DNA of 64,000 nucleotides from Pseudomonas azotoformans (GCF_900103345.1 NZ_LT629702.1:2604001-2668000); one strand, 5' to 3'; counted from the stretch's first letter, positions 25,401-34,753 are shown. The notes: generated from the sequence alone by a model not told the origin. Numbers and translations are program-made.

Positions 25401-25937
25401 ATGCTCACCTCCCCGCGCCCACTCAAACCACTCATCTGCCTCACCCTCCTCGCCGCCCTCACCGGCTGCGGCGCATTGACGGATGTGCGCTCGTTCTCCA
25501 CGCCCTACGCCACGCCCACCAGCGCTGAAACCGTGCGCCTGCGTGTGATGAGTGATGGCATGGTGCGCGCCGTGCCCAACTCCAACTGCATCAACTTCCG
25601 CCTGCCCGGCGCGGGGGTGATGGTGGCCAACCGAGAGGGCTATGCAGACCGCAACGGCGAAAGCCTGGGCATGGCGCCCGTGGAGCGGTATTCGGATGGC
25701 ACGGTGATGAGTGAGCTGCGGGTGCCGGCCGGGCAGCCCATCGCGTTTCATTACATCGGCAATCGTTGCTACAACATGTTCACTTTCGTGCCTGAGGCGG
25801 GGATGGACTATGAGCTGGATGCAGCGGGTCGCTATAAGTGCGGGGTGACGCTCAAGCGCATGTTGGTCGGCAAGATTGAGGGCTCCCGCGTGCCGTTGGC
25901 TGAGAGCAAGTTATGCAACTGGGGCGATAACTTCTGA
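25401..25937 (+). CDS. Predicted lipoprotein, unknown function
   Basis: 178 aa. Lipobox LTGC (Cys23). Start at 25401 where the signal peptide MLTSPRPLKPLICLTLLAAL begins. Mature part holds four Cys (NSNCINF, NRCYNMF, YKCGVTL, KLCNWGD) that could form two disulfides in a beta-rich periplasmic domain. Similar in organisation to the lipoprotein at 22730. Confidence 0.75.
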   Translation: MLTSPRPLKPLICLTLLAALTGCGALTDVRSFSTPYATPTSAETVRLRVMSDGMVRAVPNSNCINFRLPGAGVMVANREGYADRNGESLGMAPVERYSDGTVMSELRVPAGQPIAFHYIGNRCYNMFTFVPEAGMDYELDAAGRYKCGVTLKRMLVGKIEGSRVPLAESKLCNWGDNF

Positions 25938-25951
25938 GCCACGTCTCGCCC

Positions 25952-26560
25952 TCAGCTATGCAACGGCAACGCCACCCCGAACAACACAAAGAACCCACCG
26001 CAGACTTTATTGAACCGCCGCCCCGTGCGAGCCAACCATGGCCGCACCCGGTGCGCGGCGCTGGCCACCAGGTATTCGACCACAAACTCCACCACGGCGT
26101 AGGTCAGCGCGATGATCGCGGTCTGCGTGATGATGTTTCTGTGGGGGTCCAGGAAGGGTGGGATAAACGCGGTGAACAGCAGCAGCGCCTTGGGGTTTGA
26201 GAGGGCCGAGACCAACCCTTGGCGGAACAGCGACCAGCGGCGCAGGCTGGTGGTAGCCGGGGTTTCCAGGCTGACGGGGGCGGCGCGCCACAGTCCGTAG
26301 CCCAGCCAGATCAGGTAGAGCCCGCCGGCAATCTTCAAGGCCGTGAACGCGCTGGCCGAGGCCTGGATCAGTGCGCCCAGGCCCAGCGCACACAGCGCAA
26401 GCACCAGGGCAAAGCCGAGCACGCCGCCGCTGATGGTGAACAGGGTTCTGCGACTGCCGTGCAGCGCGCCATGGGTCAGCGCCAGCAACGCATTCGGGCC
26501 TGGCACCACGGATATCCCGCAGCAGGTGATCAGGTACAGCAACCAAGTCTCGAAGGGCAT
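25952..26560 (-). CDS. LysE/RhtB family exporter
   Basis: 202 aa. MPFETWLLYLITCCGISVVPGPNAL opening (split here by family position), YLIWLGYGLWR and ALSNPKALLLFTAFIPPF signatures. Start at 26560 with GGAAC upstream; the frame to 26629 has no ribosome site. Divergent from a LysR gene, the common LysE/ArgP-like arrangement, so its expression is probably ligand-induced by that regulator. Confidence 0.92.
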   Translation of the reverse strand: MPFETWLLYLITCCGISVVPGPNALLALTHGALHGSRRTLFTISGGVLGFALVLALCALGLGALIQASASAFTALKIAGGLYLIWLGYGLWRAAPVSLETPATTSLRRWSLFRQGLVSALSNPKALLLFTAFIPPFLDPHRNIITQTAIIALTYAVVEFVVEYLVASAAHRVRPWLARTGRRFNKVCGGFFVLFGVALPLHS

Positions 26561-26645
26561 GGGCAGTTCCGCAAGGGGGTAGGTTCTGGCCGCTATCTTG
26601 CAAATGAACAGCGACCGTGAAAAGCGCATAATTCACGTCGCAGCC

Positions 26646-26660
26646 ATTCGATTAACGAAT
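26646..26660. promoter_or_regulatory. Possible LysR operator, lysE/lysR divergent region
   Basis: ATTCGATTAACGAAT, 5-bp inverted arms, 14 bases before the LysR ATG. Matches the T-N11-A pattern. Confidence 0.4.
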
Positions 26661-26673
26661 AAAGGTAACCGCC

Positions 26674-27537
26674 ATGTCTTCCAGCGATTTGCAGATCGAT
26701 TGGCTCAAGTGCTTCGTCGCCGTGGTGGATGCCGGTTCGCTGTCGGGGGCGGCCCATGAGGTGAACCGCTCGCAGTCCGCCGTCAGCATGCAGATGAAAA
26801 AACTCGAGGCGGCCCTGGGCCGGCCCTTGCTCAACCGTGGCCCGCGGCACCTGCAACTCACCGATGACGGCCAGACGTTGCTGGGCTATGCCCGTCGCAT
26901 GCTCGCCCTGCACGCCGAGACCCAGGCGGCGTTTCATGGCGAGGCATTGACCGGGCGCATCCGTCTGGGCGTTGCCGAGGACTACGCAGCCAAGTACCTC
27001 ACGCCGGTGCTCAAACGTTTTGCGCCGCGTTATGCGGGGGTGGACATCGAGCTGACCTGTGAACAGTCGACCGCCCTGATCCCGCGTGTGCGCAGCGGCG
27101 ATCTTGATCTTGCGCTGGTGTCCAGGGACTCGCCGCACACGGGGACGTTTCTGTTCAAGGAGCCGATGGTGTGGGTCGGCTCCGCGCAATTCGAACTATG
27201 GCGCCGCGACCCGGTGCCTATCGCCGTCTACGAAAGCGAAAGCCTGGCACGGCGGTATGCGGTAAATTCGCTGGCGCAACAGGGCCGCCAGTTCAAGGTG
27301 GTGTACAACAGCTCCAGCCTGGCCGGCCAACTCGCGGCCGTGGAAGGTGGGCTGGCGATTGCTGCGATTACAGAGTGCACCGTGCAGTCGTCCTTGCAGG
27401 TCTTGAGCAGCGAACACGGCCTGGGCGCTATCGAACCGATGGAGGTGTCGATTCTACGTAGCCGGGCTTCGCGCGGATCCAAGGCGGTCAACAGCCTGCA
27501 TGGGTTTATCATCAGTGCGCTTAGAGCTCAGGCGTAG
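26674..27537 (+). CDS. LysR-family regulator, divergent from LysE exporter
   Basis: 287 aa. Winged-helix DNA-binding domain (LKCFVAVVDAGSLSGAAHEV, NRSQSAVSMQMKKLEAALG), linker helix and a ligand-binding domain with GVAEDYAAKYLTPVLKRFAP. Likely activates the adjacent exporter gene (inferred from the divergent pairing). Effector unknown. AAGGTAACC ribosome region. Confidence 0.92.
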   Translation: MSSSDLQIDWLKCFVAVVDAGSLSGAAHEVNRSQSAVSMQMKKLEAALGRPLLNRGPRHLQLTDDGQTLLGYARRMLALHAETQAAFHGEALTGRIRLGVAEDYAAKYLTPVLKRFAPRYAGVDIELTCEQSTALIPRVRSGDLDLALVSRDSPHTGTFLFKEPMVWVGSAQFELWRRDPVPIAVYESESLARRYAVNSLAQQGRQFKVVYNSSSLAGQLAAVEGGLAIAAITECTVQSSLQVLSSEHGLGAIEPMEVSILRSRASRGSKAVNSLHGFIISALRAQA

Positions 27538-27578
27538 CCCTGGCGCGTAGCGCTATCAACAGGAAGGTTCACCCCCCC

Positions 27579-27980
27579 ATGGATATTTCGTTGAACGCGA
27601 AAGCCTTGTCAAAACGCGACAATGCGCGCATCGAACGCCGCCTGGTCGCCACCCTGACTGACGCCTGCGAAACCGCCAAGTCCGAAATCCCGGGGTTTGA
27701 ATGGCTGACGCACACGGTCGACTACGCCGCGTTCCCACAGAGCCTGCGGGTCACCTGGGTATTCGACACGCGGGCCAGCCAGAACCACGCCCTGGCCAGC
27801 GGCTTCGACCAGCGCATGCGCGAGTTGACGGGGGATGCGTTGCAGCAGGCAGACGTGCCCGCCGTGCAGTTGGACCGCTGCGTGCACGTTGATTCTGAAC
27901 AGGCATGCCAGTCGCAGCACGGCGGCGACTGGCGTGTGCGCCTGGCTCGTGGGGCAAGTGCGGTCAGGCCTGTACGCTAA
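27579..27980 (+). CDS. Small conserved protein, unknown function
   Basis: 133 aa, soluble alpha/beta (AKALSKRDNARIERRLVATL, FPQSLRVTWVFDTRASQNHA). No HTH is evident. AGGAAGG precedes ATG at a somewhat long distance. Overlaps the convergent 239-aa gene by 17 bases. Confidence 0.75.
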   Translation: MDISLNAKALSKRDNARIERRLVATLTDACETAKSEIPGFEWLTHTVDYAAFPQSLRVTWVFDTRASQNHALASGFDQRMRELTGDALQQADVPAVQLDRCVHVDSEQACQSQHGGDWRVRLARGASAVRPVR

Positions 27981-28683
27981 ACCGCTGCGCTGCACGCCGC
28001 TCGAGCATCGCCGCTTCGGTCTCTTGCGTGGCCACTTGCCCTTTGTTGGCCAACTGGCCGATTAATGTTCCGGCGGCATGCTCTTTGGGTGGCAATGAGC
28101 CGGGCCGATTGAACAGCGCCGCCAGGTCCAGGGTGGCGGCAAAGTTTTCCTTGGTCAGGCTGTAGTAGCCCATCAGGTTGCCCGACCAGGGCGAGTCGGC
28201 GTCCAGCAGGTCGATGGTGGCGTCGCGAAACCTGATCGCGGCGGGCTTCAGGTCAGAGGTTTGATTGAGCAGCAGGGTCAGCCGCTGAATATCCGACTGG
28301 CTGAGCTGGCCTGCAGTGTCGATAACCTTCAAGCGGTCATCGGCCTCGACGGTGAAGCCGAACTTTTTGCCGGCCAGGTCCGCCGGCAGCGCGGCCTTGA
28401 AGGTCTCGACCGCCGCTTTCAGCACACTCTGCGCGCCCTGGAACAGTTTTTCGAGGCGCGGGAGTTCCGGTGATGCCGACCGGCCGACCCAGGTGTCGAT
28501 GACCTCCAGGGGTTGCGCCAGAGTCTGGGCGCCTTCACTGGGGTGGTAGACCGCCGCCGGGGCCGCGTCAGCCAAGGCTGCCTGAGCGGTGTCCATCAGC
28601 GGTGCGGGCGCGAGGTTCTGGCCGGAAGGCGTAAGGAGGGTGTTAGCGGGTGGGACGTAGGCAGAGCTGACGGTGAATGCCAT
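27964..28683 (-). CDS. Unknown protein, 239 aa
   Basis: No signal peptide; N-terminal ~60 residues are low-complexity (Ala/Pro/Thr), followed by a helical domain (LEKLFQGAQSVLKAAVETFK) and KFGFTVEADDRLKVIDTAGQ with a long C-terminal helical part. The Ser/Ala/Pro-rich disordered head and lack of signal resemble proteins handled by specialised secretion, as does the 57640 gene, but this is only a resemblance. Confidence 0.7.
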   Translation of the reverse strand: MAFTVSSAYVPPANTLLTPSGQNLAPAPLMDTAQAALADAAPAAVYHPSEGAQTLAQPLEVIDTWVGRSASPELPRLEKLFQGAQSVLKAAVETFKAALPADLAGKKFGFTVEADDRLKVIDTAGQLSQSDIQRLTLLLNQTSDLKPAAIRFRDATIDLLDADSPWSGNLMGYYSLTKENFAATLDLAALFNRPGSLPPKEHAAGTLIGQLANKGQVATQETEAAMLERRAAQRFSVQA

Positions 28684-28832
28684 TTAATCGGTCCATGATT
28701 GGCGGGTTCCTCCGGTTTATCGGCGGCGACGGCTCAGGCTTTAAGTCAGTCATCACGGATAAGCGCTAGAGCGCACTCGCCAATCTCTGGATAATGCCCC
28801 CTCCTCCCGCCTCGATACGGAAGTCCCGCTCA

Positions 28833-30080
28833 ATGAAGTTACCCGCGTCCGCCGTCGCCCTCGCCTCAGCCTTGCTGTTGCCTTCCCTCGCCCACGCCGA
28901 CGACGCCGCACTGGTCGACACCCTCAAGGCCTTCACTCGCTGCGACGCGAGTTTTTTCAGCAGCCTGAACACCCACCGTGACGCCTGGCAGGCCTACGCC
29001 CCGCTCAAGCAAGAGAAGGACTTCAGCTGGATCGCCGTGCGCGATCGCACCGACCCCAAGGCCACCGCAGTGCCGGTGAGCGCGCCGGCCATCGCCGGCT
29101 TGAAGTTGCTGTCGTACAACGATGAGGTCAGCGATCTCGGCCCGCTGGGCCTGTATTACTTCTGGGGTTTCACGGTGGACGGCAACATTGATGAGGTCGC
29201 GCAGCGCTTTGCCGCACTGCTGGACCAACCCGCTGCGCTGCAAAAAGGCGAAGGGCAATACACGCGCAGCGAGCTCAAGGTGGGCAACAGCTGGCAGGCG
29301 ATCAAGCCGATGCCGGGCAAGGCGCCAGGGCTGCGCAATGTGGAGCGGGTGCTGATCGTGGAGCCGGAGGGCACGCACTCGCGTGTGAGCTGTTCGGTGC
29401 AGGGCGGGGTGACTCCCGGCTTGGTCGCACTGCTGCGGCCGGACATTGCGCCGGTGGATTACCCGCGCACGGTGGCCGAGACCAATCTCGCCGACGTGCC
29501 GGTGCCGCCCACTGTGCTCCAGGGCCTCGACGCGCCGTTGTTGCAGCCCAGGTTCAAGACGTTGAGCTACACCTACCTGTCGAAGAATGACGCGGGCAAG
29601 GACGCGCCGATCACGATCCGGTTCAAGGCCGAGGGCGGTTTGCTGGTGAAGAATGAGGCCTATGGCAACGCCTTCAATGTGGACCGTTTAATGCTGGCAG
29701 ACCTGATCCAGCTGAAATCGAAAATGAACGGCGTGGGCGAAGGCCAGGTGCTGCAGACCCGCGAGGCCGAGGTGAAACTACCGACCAGTTGGGCACCGGG
29801 CCAGACCCTGAGTGCGCACCTCAAGATGGCCAATGTGCCGGTCAAGCCCACTGACAAACCGACCGAAACCACCTTGACCTGCAAGGTCGGCGAGCGCTTC
29901 CCGGCGCGCCAGGTGTTTGCGTCGTTGACGGGGGATGCCATCCGGCTGGCCTGCGAGCAGGACGGCTACACGTCGTCGCGCGCGTTTATCGAGGACCTGG
30001 GGGTGGCCCTGACGCTGGAGTCGACGTCGAGCCAGACCCACTATGTGAATGAAATCCAGACGCTGGACGTGGTGCGCTGA
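28833..30080 (+). CDS. Exported protein of unknown function
   Basis: 415 aa. Signal peptide MKLPASAVALASALLLPSLA with cleavage near AHA-D; start at 28833, since the longer frame adds 13 residues in front of the signal. The mature part has CDASFFSSL near its start and C-terminal paired Cys (LTCKVGERFPA, RLACEQDG) and is beta-rich. Probably periplasmic. Stops exactly where the convergent TetR gene stops. Confidence 0.78.
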   Translation: MKLPASAVALASALLLPSLAHADDAALVDTLKAFTRCDASFFSSLNTHRDAWQAYAPLKQEKDFSWIAVRDRTDPKATAVPVSAPAIAGLKLLSYNDEVSDLGPLGLYYFWGFTVDGNIDEVAQRFAALLDQPAALQKGEGQYTRSELKVGNSWQAIKPMPGKAPGLRNVERVLIVEPEGTHSRVSCSVQGGVTPGLVALLRPDIAPVDYPRTVAETNLADVPVPPTVLQGLDAPLLQPRFKTLSYTYLSKNDAGKDAPITIRFKAEGGLLVKNEAYGNAFNVDRLMLADLIQLKSKMNGVGEGQVLQTREAEVKLPTSWAPGQTLSAHLKMANVPVKPTDKPTETTLTCKVGERFPARQVFASLTGDAIRLACEQDGYTSSRAFIEDLGVALTLESTSSQTHYVNEIQTLDVVR

Positions 30081-30668
30081 CTAAAGCCCCTGCCCCTGCA
30101 AAAACGTGTCGACCTGGCGTTCGAAGCCAGGTCGCTCGAACTTCACCAGCGCCATGCGCCACAAGCCTTGCATGTAGGTGAGGATCACCGAGGCGGTCAC
30201 CTGCGGGTCCAGCGTGGCCGGGAGCACACCGCTGGCCTGGTCCTCGCCCAAGCGCTCGGCCATGATGCCGCGCACCGCTTCCAAGCCTTGTTCGGCCCGC
30301 TCGCGCAACTCCGGGTCTGACAGCACCACGTCGGTGACCATCGCGGCCACCATGCACAGCGGCGATGGCATGTGTGCGCTTTGCAGGTCGTCCAGGATCA
30401 CGCTGAAAAAAGCGCGGATGCCCTCAGCCGCGGTAGGCGCTGCAACCAGTGCCTCCAGGCGTCGCGCCACCACGTCATCTTCGTAACGCTGCACGCACGC
30501 CAGGTACAGCTGCTTCTTGCTCTTTAGCGAGTTGTAGAAGGAGCTTTCGCCGATGTCCATGACCTTCAACAGGTCGCGCAAGCCAGTGGCTACATAGCCG
30601 CGCTGCCAGAACAGCACCTTCGCCTTTTCAACTGCCTGGTCGTAATCAAACGCAATTTTTCTCGCCAT
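30081..30668 (-). CDS. TetR/AcrR-family repressor of the epoxide hydrolase gene
   Basis: 195 aa. N-terminal HTH (AKVLFWQRGYVATGLRDLLK, IGESSFYNSLKSKKQLYLAC) and a C-terminal ligand domain of the AcrR/TetR_C type. Divergent from the epoxide hydrolase gene with two palindromes in between, so it most likely represses that gene and itself and is released by a small hydrophobic ligand. Confidence 0.9.
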   Translation of the reverse strand: MARKIAFDYDQAVEKAKVLFWQRGYVATGLRDLLKVMDIGESSFYNSLKSKKQLYLACVQRYEDDVVARRLEALVAAPTAAEGIRAFFSVILDDLQSAHMPSPLCMVAAMVTDVVLSDPELRERAEQGLEAVRGIMAERLGEDQASGVLPATLDPQVTASVILTYMQGLWRMALVKFERPGFERQVDTFLQGQGL

Positions 30669-30685
30669 GGGTCACCTGCCGATAC

Positions 30686-30701
30686 TGTATCGACCGATAC
30701 A
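30686..30701. promoter_or_regulatory. TetR-family operator 1
   Basis: TGTATCGACCGATACA: perfect 7-bp arms with a 2-base centre. Shares sequence and symmetry with the site 51 bases away. Confidence 0.75.
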
Positions 30702-30736
30702 ATATCATTGACGAAGTATTTCTGCTCGGGCTATTT

Positions 30737-30752
30737 TGTAGCGACCGTTACA
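30737..30752. promoter_or_regulatory. TetR-family operator 2
   Basis: TGTAGCGACCGTTACA: same palindrome as at 30686 with 6 of 7 pairs. Lies 25 bases before the epoxide hydrolase ATG. Confidence 0.7.
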
Positions 30753-30776
30753 ATCAAATAATCCCTGGAGACAGAA

Positions 30777-32015
30777 ATGCCTGCCACACTCGATTTTTCC
30801 GCCCATCGCCCCTTGGTCTTGCCGCCCGCCACGCATGCGGTCACGCCGTTTGAAGTGCACGTGCCCCAGGCTGCCATCGAGGATTTGCACCTGCGTCTGC
30901 GCCTGGCCCGCTGGCCCGACCAGGAGTTGGTGGATGACTGGTCCCAGGGCGTGCCGCTGGATGCGGCGAAGTCACTGGTGGACTACTGGCTCAACGGCTA
31001 TGACTGGCGCACGTTCGAGGCGCGGTTGAACGGCTTCCCGCAGTTCCGCACGCGCATCGATGGCGTCGGCATTTACTTTATCCACGCCCGCTCGCCCCAC
31101 CCGAATGCCACGCCGATCCTGTTGACCCACGGTTGGCCCGGCTCGGTGCTGGAGTTCCTCAACGTGATCGAGCGCCTTACCGATCCGGTGGCGTTCGGTG
31201 GCCAGGCCGAAGACGCGTTTCATGTGGTGGTGCCGGCGATTCCGGGTTACGGCTTTTCCGACAAACCCACCGAGCAGGGCTGGAACCCGGCGCGTATTGC
31301 CAAGGCCTGGGCGGTGCTGATGACGCAGCGGCTGGGCTACAAGAACTGGGTGGCCCAGGGTGGCGACTGGGGTGCGGCGATCACTACCGCGCTGGCCGGC
31401 CAGGCACCCGAGGGCTTGATGGCCGCGCACGTGAACCTGCCGATGGTGGTGCCGGCGCAATTGCCCGCCCACCCCACCGACGAAGAACGCCAGGCCCTTG
31501 AGGATATCGAGCGTTACGTCAGCGACAAGGCCGGCTACGCCAACCAGATGAACACCCGCCCGCAAACCATCGGCTACGGGCTGAACGATTCGCCGGTGGC
31601 CCTGGCCACCTGGCTGTATGAAAAGTTCTGGGAGTGGACCGACAACAACGGTCGCCCCGAAGACGCCCTGACCCGCGACCAGATGCTCGATGACATCTCG
31701 CTCTACTGGTTTACCGGCACCGGCACCTCAAGTGCCCGCCTGTATTGGGAAGGCGTGGGTGCGACCATTCGCGGTGCAGACTTTTTCTCGTCGGCCCGTG
31801 GTGGTGTCGAGCGCATCCAGGTGCCGATGGGCGCGAGCATTTTCCCCGCCGAAACCTTCAAGCCACCACGGGCCTGGGCCGAAGCGGCGTGGGCCAACCT
31901 GTTCTATTGGAATGCCGTGGACAAGGGCGGGCATTTTGCCGCGTTTGAACAGCCGCAGATTTTTGCCCAGGAACTCTGGAAGGCGTTTCGGCCGTTTCGC
32001 GTCACCACCGCCTGA
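30777..32015 (+). CDS. Epoxide hydrolase (EHN-domain type)
   Basis: 412 aa. N-terminal EHN lid domain (residues ~20-125), then the alpha/beta hydrolase core: oxyanion motif HGWPGSVLEF, nucleophile region QGGDWGAAIT (Asp), lid Tyr in GYANQMNTRPQTIGYGL, and the late catalytic His in KGGHFAAFEQP. Hydrolyses epoxides to diols; substrate unknown. Divergent TetR gene and two operators suggest induction by an epoxide or related hydrophobic compound. Confidence 0.92.
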   Translation: MPATLDFSAHRPLVLPPATHAVTPFEVHVPQAAIEDLHLRLRLARWPDQELVDDWSQGVPLDAAKSLVDYWLNGYDWRTFEARLNGFPQFRTRIDGVGIYFIHARSPHPNATPILLTHGWPGSVLEFLNVIERLTDPVAFGGQAEDAFHVVVPAIPGYGFSDKPTEQGWNPARIAKAWAVLMTQRLGYKNWVAQGGDWGAAITTALAGQAPEGLMAAHVNLPMVVPAQLPAHPTDEERQALEDIERYVSDKAGYANQMNTRPQTIGYGLNDSPVALATWLYEKFWEWTDNNGRPEDALTRDQMLDDISLYWFTGTGTSSARLYWEGVGATIRGADFFSSARGGVERIQVPMGASIFPAETFKPPRAWAEAAWANLFYWNAVDKGGHFAAFEQPQIFAQELWKAFRPFRVTTA

Positions 32016-32026
32016 TCCCCCTACCC

Positions 32027-32057
32027 CGAAGTGAGCGGGCTTGCTGTGGCGAGCGGG
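32027..32057. repeat. REP half-site
   Basis: GAGCGGGCTTGCTGTGGCGAGCGGG, a degenerate fragment between convergent genes. Confidence 0.5.
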
Positions 32058-32061
32058 CCAG

Positions 32062-32787
32062 TTAGAAGTGGCGTATGAGCGAGCCGAACAGGTCGCCCTG
32101 GGGCATTTGGCTCAACGGGATTTCGGCATTCTCGAACCACTGCGCACTGGCTTCAGGATGGGGGCCGCTCAGTATCACCACGCCTTTCTCGAAGGTATAC
32201 CGCGCCGCCGCGACGTCACCGTTGCGGTAGGTCGCGATGGCCGTGTAGGGCGCGACTTTGGGAAAATACGGGCCGTCCTGGAAGAACACCTGGTCAGGCT
32301 TGCCCTCCCAAGTGACCTGCACCGCGGCGTCGGCGCTGTCGGGCACTTCGAAACCGGGGCGGCCGGCTTCTCCGTCGAGGTCCACGGGGATCAGGCCGAG
32401 GTTGCTGTCATCCGCCAGGTAGGCGCCCATGCACAAGCCCAGGTAGCGCCCGCCGTTGGCCACGTAATCGCGGATCGCCTCGCTGCGCGCATCGCCCAGG
32501 CTGCGCAGGGCGCCGGGGATGTCCTGGCCGCCGCCGGGTTGCACGTAGAGGTCGTAGCGCGCCAGGGTTTGCGGCGTGATGTCGATGGGCTCGTCGGCGC
32601 CCACGAAGTCGATGCGGTAGTTGGGATTGATGCGCTGCAGGGCCTTTGCCACGTTTTCCGAACAGTCATCGCAGCCTGCCGGGCCACGGTAGATGGCGAC
32701 ACGGGTGATAGGCGCCGAGGCTTCTGCCGGTGACGGCAGCAAAAGGGCAAAGGCAAACAACGTGGCGACGACAGCTCGCAGGTTCAT
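32062..32787 (-). CDS. Exported BPL_N/glutamine-amidotransferase-like protein
   Basis: 241 aa. Signal peptide MNLRAVVATLFAFALLLPSPA, cleaved near AEA-S. Mature domain resembles the class I amidotransferase-like fold: YLGLCMGAYLA (nucleophile-elbow-like Cys) and YVQPGGGQDIPGALRSL. Start at 32787 with GGAG upstream. The family sits at the N-terminus of eukaryotic biotin-protein ligases; the role of the stand-alone secreted form is unknown. Confidence 0.82.
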   Translation of the reverse strand: MNLRAVVATLFAFALLLPSPAEASAPITRVAIYRGPAGCDDCSENVAKALQRINPNYRIDFVGADEPIDITPQTLARYDLYVQPGGGQDIPGALRSLGDARSEAIRDYVANGGRYLGLCMGAYLADDSNLGLIPVDLDGEAGRPGFEVPDSADAAVQVTWEGKPDQVFFQDGPYFPKVAPYTAIATYRNGDVAAARYTFEKGVVILSGPHPEASAQWFENAEIPLSQMPQGDLFGSLIRHF

Positions 32788-32912
32788 GGTCGAGGACTCC
32801 TGAAGGACCAAGCAAAGCCTATAGCGATTGCGCCGTTGAATCCGTTAACAGTTGTAAACGACGTTCAGTTGGGGATAACTGGCGGTCGAGCCCCGTTCCG
32901 AGAGTGCCCATC

Positions 32913-33539
32913 ATGTTTGAACTCGCCGCCCTCATTACCTATGTCGCCGTCGTGATCGGCCTGTTCCTGATCCCCGGCCCGTCCGTGTTGCTGGTGATCA
33001 CCCGTACCGTGCAGGGCGGCCGCAAGGTCGGGGTCGCCACCGGCCTGGGGGTGGCGTGCGGCGACCTGCTGCATACCCTGGGCGCGGCGCTGGGGTTATC
33101 GGCGATCCTGATGACCTCGGCCACCGCGTTCAACGCGGTGAAATGGGCGGGCGCGGCTTACCTGATCTACCTGGGCATCCGTGCGTTCATGGCCAAGACC
33201 GGCACACAGAAGGGGCTGACGTTGCCGGCGGTCACGCCGCGCCAGGCGTTTTTCCAGGCAGTCGGTGCCGAGTTGCTCAACCCGAAAACCGCGATTTTCT
33301 TCCTGGCCTTCCTGCCGCAATTCGTGCACCCGGAAGCCGGCTCATCGCTGGTGCAGTTCGCGGTGCTGGGTTTGATTTTCTCGGTGCTCAGTGCGGTGTA
33401 CACCAGCCTGCTCGCCCTCGCCATCCGCCCCTTGAGCCGAGGCATCAAGGGGCTGTCCAAACTGCGGCGCTGGGAAGGAAAAATCATCGGCACGCTGTTT
33501 ATGGGGCTGGGGCTGAAGGTGGCGTTGCAACAGCGTTAG
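32913..33539 (+). CDS. LysE/RhtB family exporter
   Basis: 208 aa, six membrane segments. AVVIGLFLIPGPSVLLVITR, AAYLIYLGIRAFMAK and LLNPKTAIFFLAFLPQF signatures. Start at 32913, the family N-terminus (MFELAALITYV). Convergent with the GST gene: their stops abut at 33539/33540. Substrate unknown. Confidence 0.92.
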   Translation: MFELAALITYVAVVIGLFLIPGPSVLLVITRTVQGGRKVGVATGLGVACGDLLHTLGAALGLSAILMTSATAFNAVKWAGAAYLIYLGIRAFMAKTGTQKGLTLPAVTPRQAFFQAVGAELLNPKTAIFFLAFLPQFVHPEAGSSLVQFAVLGLIFSVLSAVYTSLLALAIRPLSRGIKGLSKLRRWEGKIIGTLFMGLGLKVALQQR

Positions 33540-34166
33540 TCACTTGGCAAACGCATACTCCCCACCCTGCTCCACCGCCTTGCGATAGGCAGGTCGGGCC
33601 TGGAGTTTTTCTACCCACGCCGCCAGGTGCGGGTAAGCCTGCAACTTGCCCTGGGCCTTGGCGATTTCGCCGATAAAGCTCATCTGGATATCCGCACCGC
33701 TCAGCTCGTCGCCCAGCAGGTACGCTTTATCGGCCAGCACGTCGTTCAGGTAACCCAAATAGTTGGCCACTTCCGATTCGATACGTGGATGCAACGGCGC
33801 ACCAGCTTCACCCAGGCGGCCGACGTAGAGGTTGAGCATCAGCGGCAACATGGCCGAGCCTTCGGCGAAGTGCAGCCACTGCACGTAGGTGTCATAGGCG
33901 GCGCTGGCCGGGTCCGGTTGCAGGCGGCCCTGGCCGTGATGGCGGATCAGGTAGTCGATGATCGCGGCGGACTCGATCAGCACCTGGCCGCCGTCTTCGA
34001 TCACCGGGGATTTGCCCAGCGGGTGGATGGCCTTGAGTTCCGGCGGCGCCAGGTTGGTTTTCGGGTCGCGCTGGTAGCGCTTGATCTCGTAAGGCAGGCC
34101 GAGTTCTTCGAGCAGCCACAGGATGCGTTGCGAACGTGAGTTGTTGAGGTGGTGGACGATGATCAT
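33540..34166 (-). CDS. Glutathione S-transferase family protein
   Basis: 208 aa. Thioredoxin-like N-terminal domain with the early Ser (NNSRSQRILWLLEEL), the KSPVIEDGGQVLIESAAI glutathione-binding segment (cis-Pro), and an all-helical C-terminal domain with the N-capping Asp in GDELSGADIQMSF. Cytosolic detoxification of electrophiles. Substrate unknown. Confidence 0.93.
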   Translation of the reverse strand: MIIVHHLNNSRSQRILWLLEELGLPYEIKRYQRDPKTNLAPPELKAIHPLGKSPVIEDGGQVLIESAAIIDYLIRHHGQGRLQPDPASAAYDTYVQWLHFAEGSAMLPLMLNLYVGRLGEAGAPLHPRIESEVANYLGYLNDVLADKAYLLGDELSGADIQMSFIGEIAKAQGKLQAYPHLAAWVEKLQARPAYRKAVEQGGEYAFAK

Positions 34167-34297
34167 GGCGTGCTCCGCAGGGCGAGAGGGATGTCTTGGA
34201 AACAGACTACGCCAGCGGCCGGGAGTGCCGACAATTAAATTTCAACGCGACAAACACTCGTGGTTACCATGGGGATCGATTCCACAGGAGCTCCGCC

Positions 34298-34753
34298 ATG
34301 GACCTGAAGTTCAGTCACGTCGACATACTGGTCGAAAACCTCGAGGAGGCCTGCGCCTATTACGCAAACATCCTCAAGGCACGCATCTCCAAGACCTTTG
34401 TGTGGGAACGCGGCGGTTTGCATGTGCGCTATGCCGTGGTGCTGATGGGGCAAGAGCGGTTCATGCTGGTGCAGCCGATTGCCGGGAATCTGCGCGAGCT
34501 GCTGGACGCCCACGGCGAAGGCATGATTTACCGTCATTGCTACACCACGCCGGACATCGAGGTCGCCTATGACGAGCTGATCGCCGCCGGTGTGCAGCCT
34601 GAGAATGAAAACGGCGTGCCCCTGGCCCGCGAGAACCTGCAGTCGCCTTCCGGCGGGCGCATTATCTGGCTACCCAAGCGCTTCGGGCACTTTTCCATGG
34701 AAATCCTGGAAGAGAAGACACTCGAGGCGTTTATTGTGGAGGCGTTTGGCTGA
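34298..34753 (+). CDS. VOC (glyoxalase/dioxygenase) superfamily protein
   Basis: 151 aa, two beta-alpha-beta-beta-beta modules. N-terminal FSHVDILVENLEEACAYYAN has the first metal-ligand His, then IYRHCYTTPDIEVAYDELIA and HFSMEILEE with further ligands. Metal-dependent small-molecule enzyme or binding protein; substrate unknown. ACAGGAG precedes ATG. Its last 23 bases overlap the convergent TetR gene. Confidence 0.85.
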   Translation: MDLKFSHVDILVENLEEACAYYANILKARISKTFVWERGGLHVRYAVVLMGQERFMLVQPIAGNLRELLDAHGEGMIYRHCYTTPDIEVAYDELIAAGVQPENENGVPLARENLQSPSGGRIIWLPKRFGHFSMEILEEKTLEAFIVEAFG

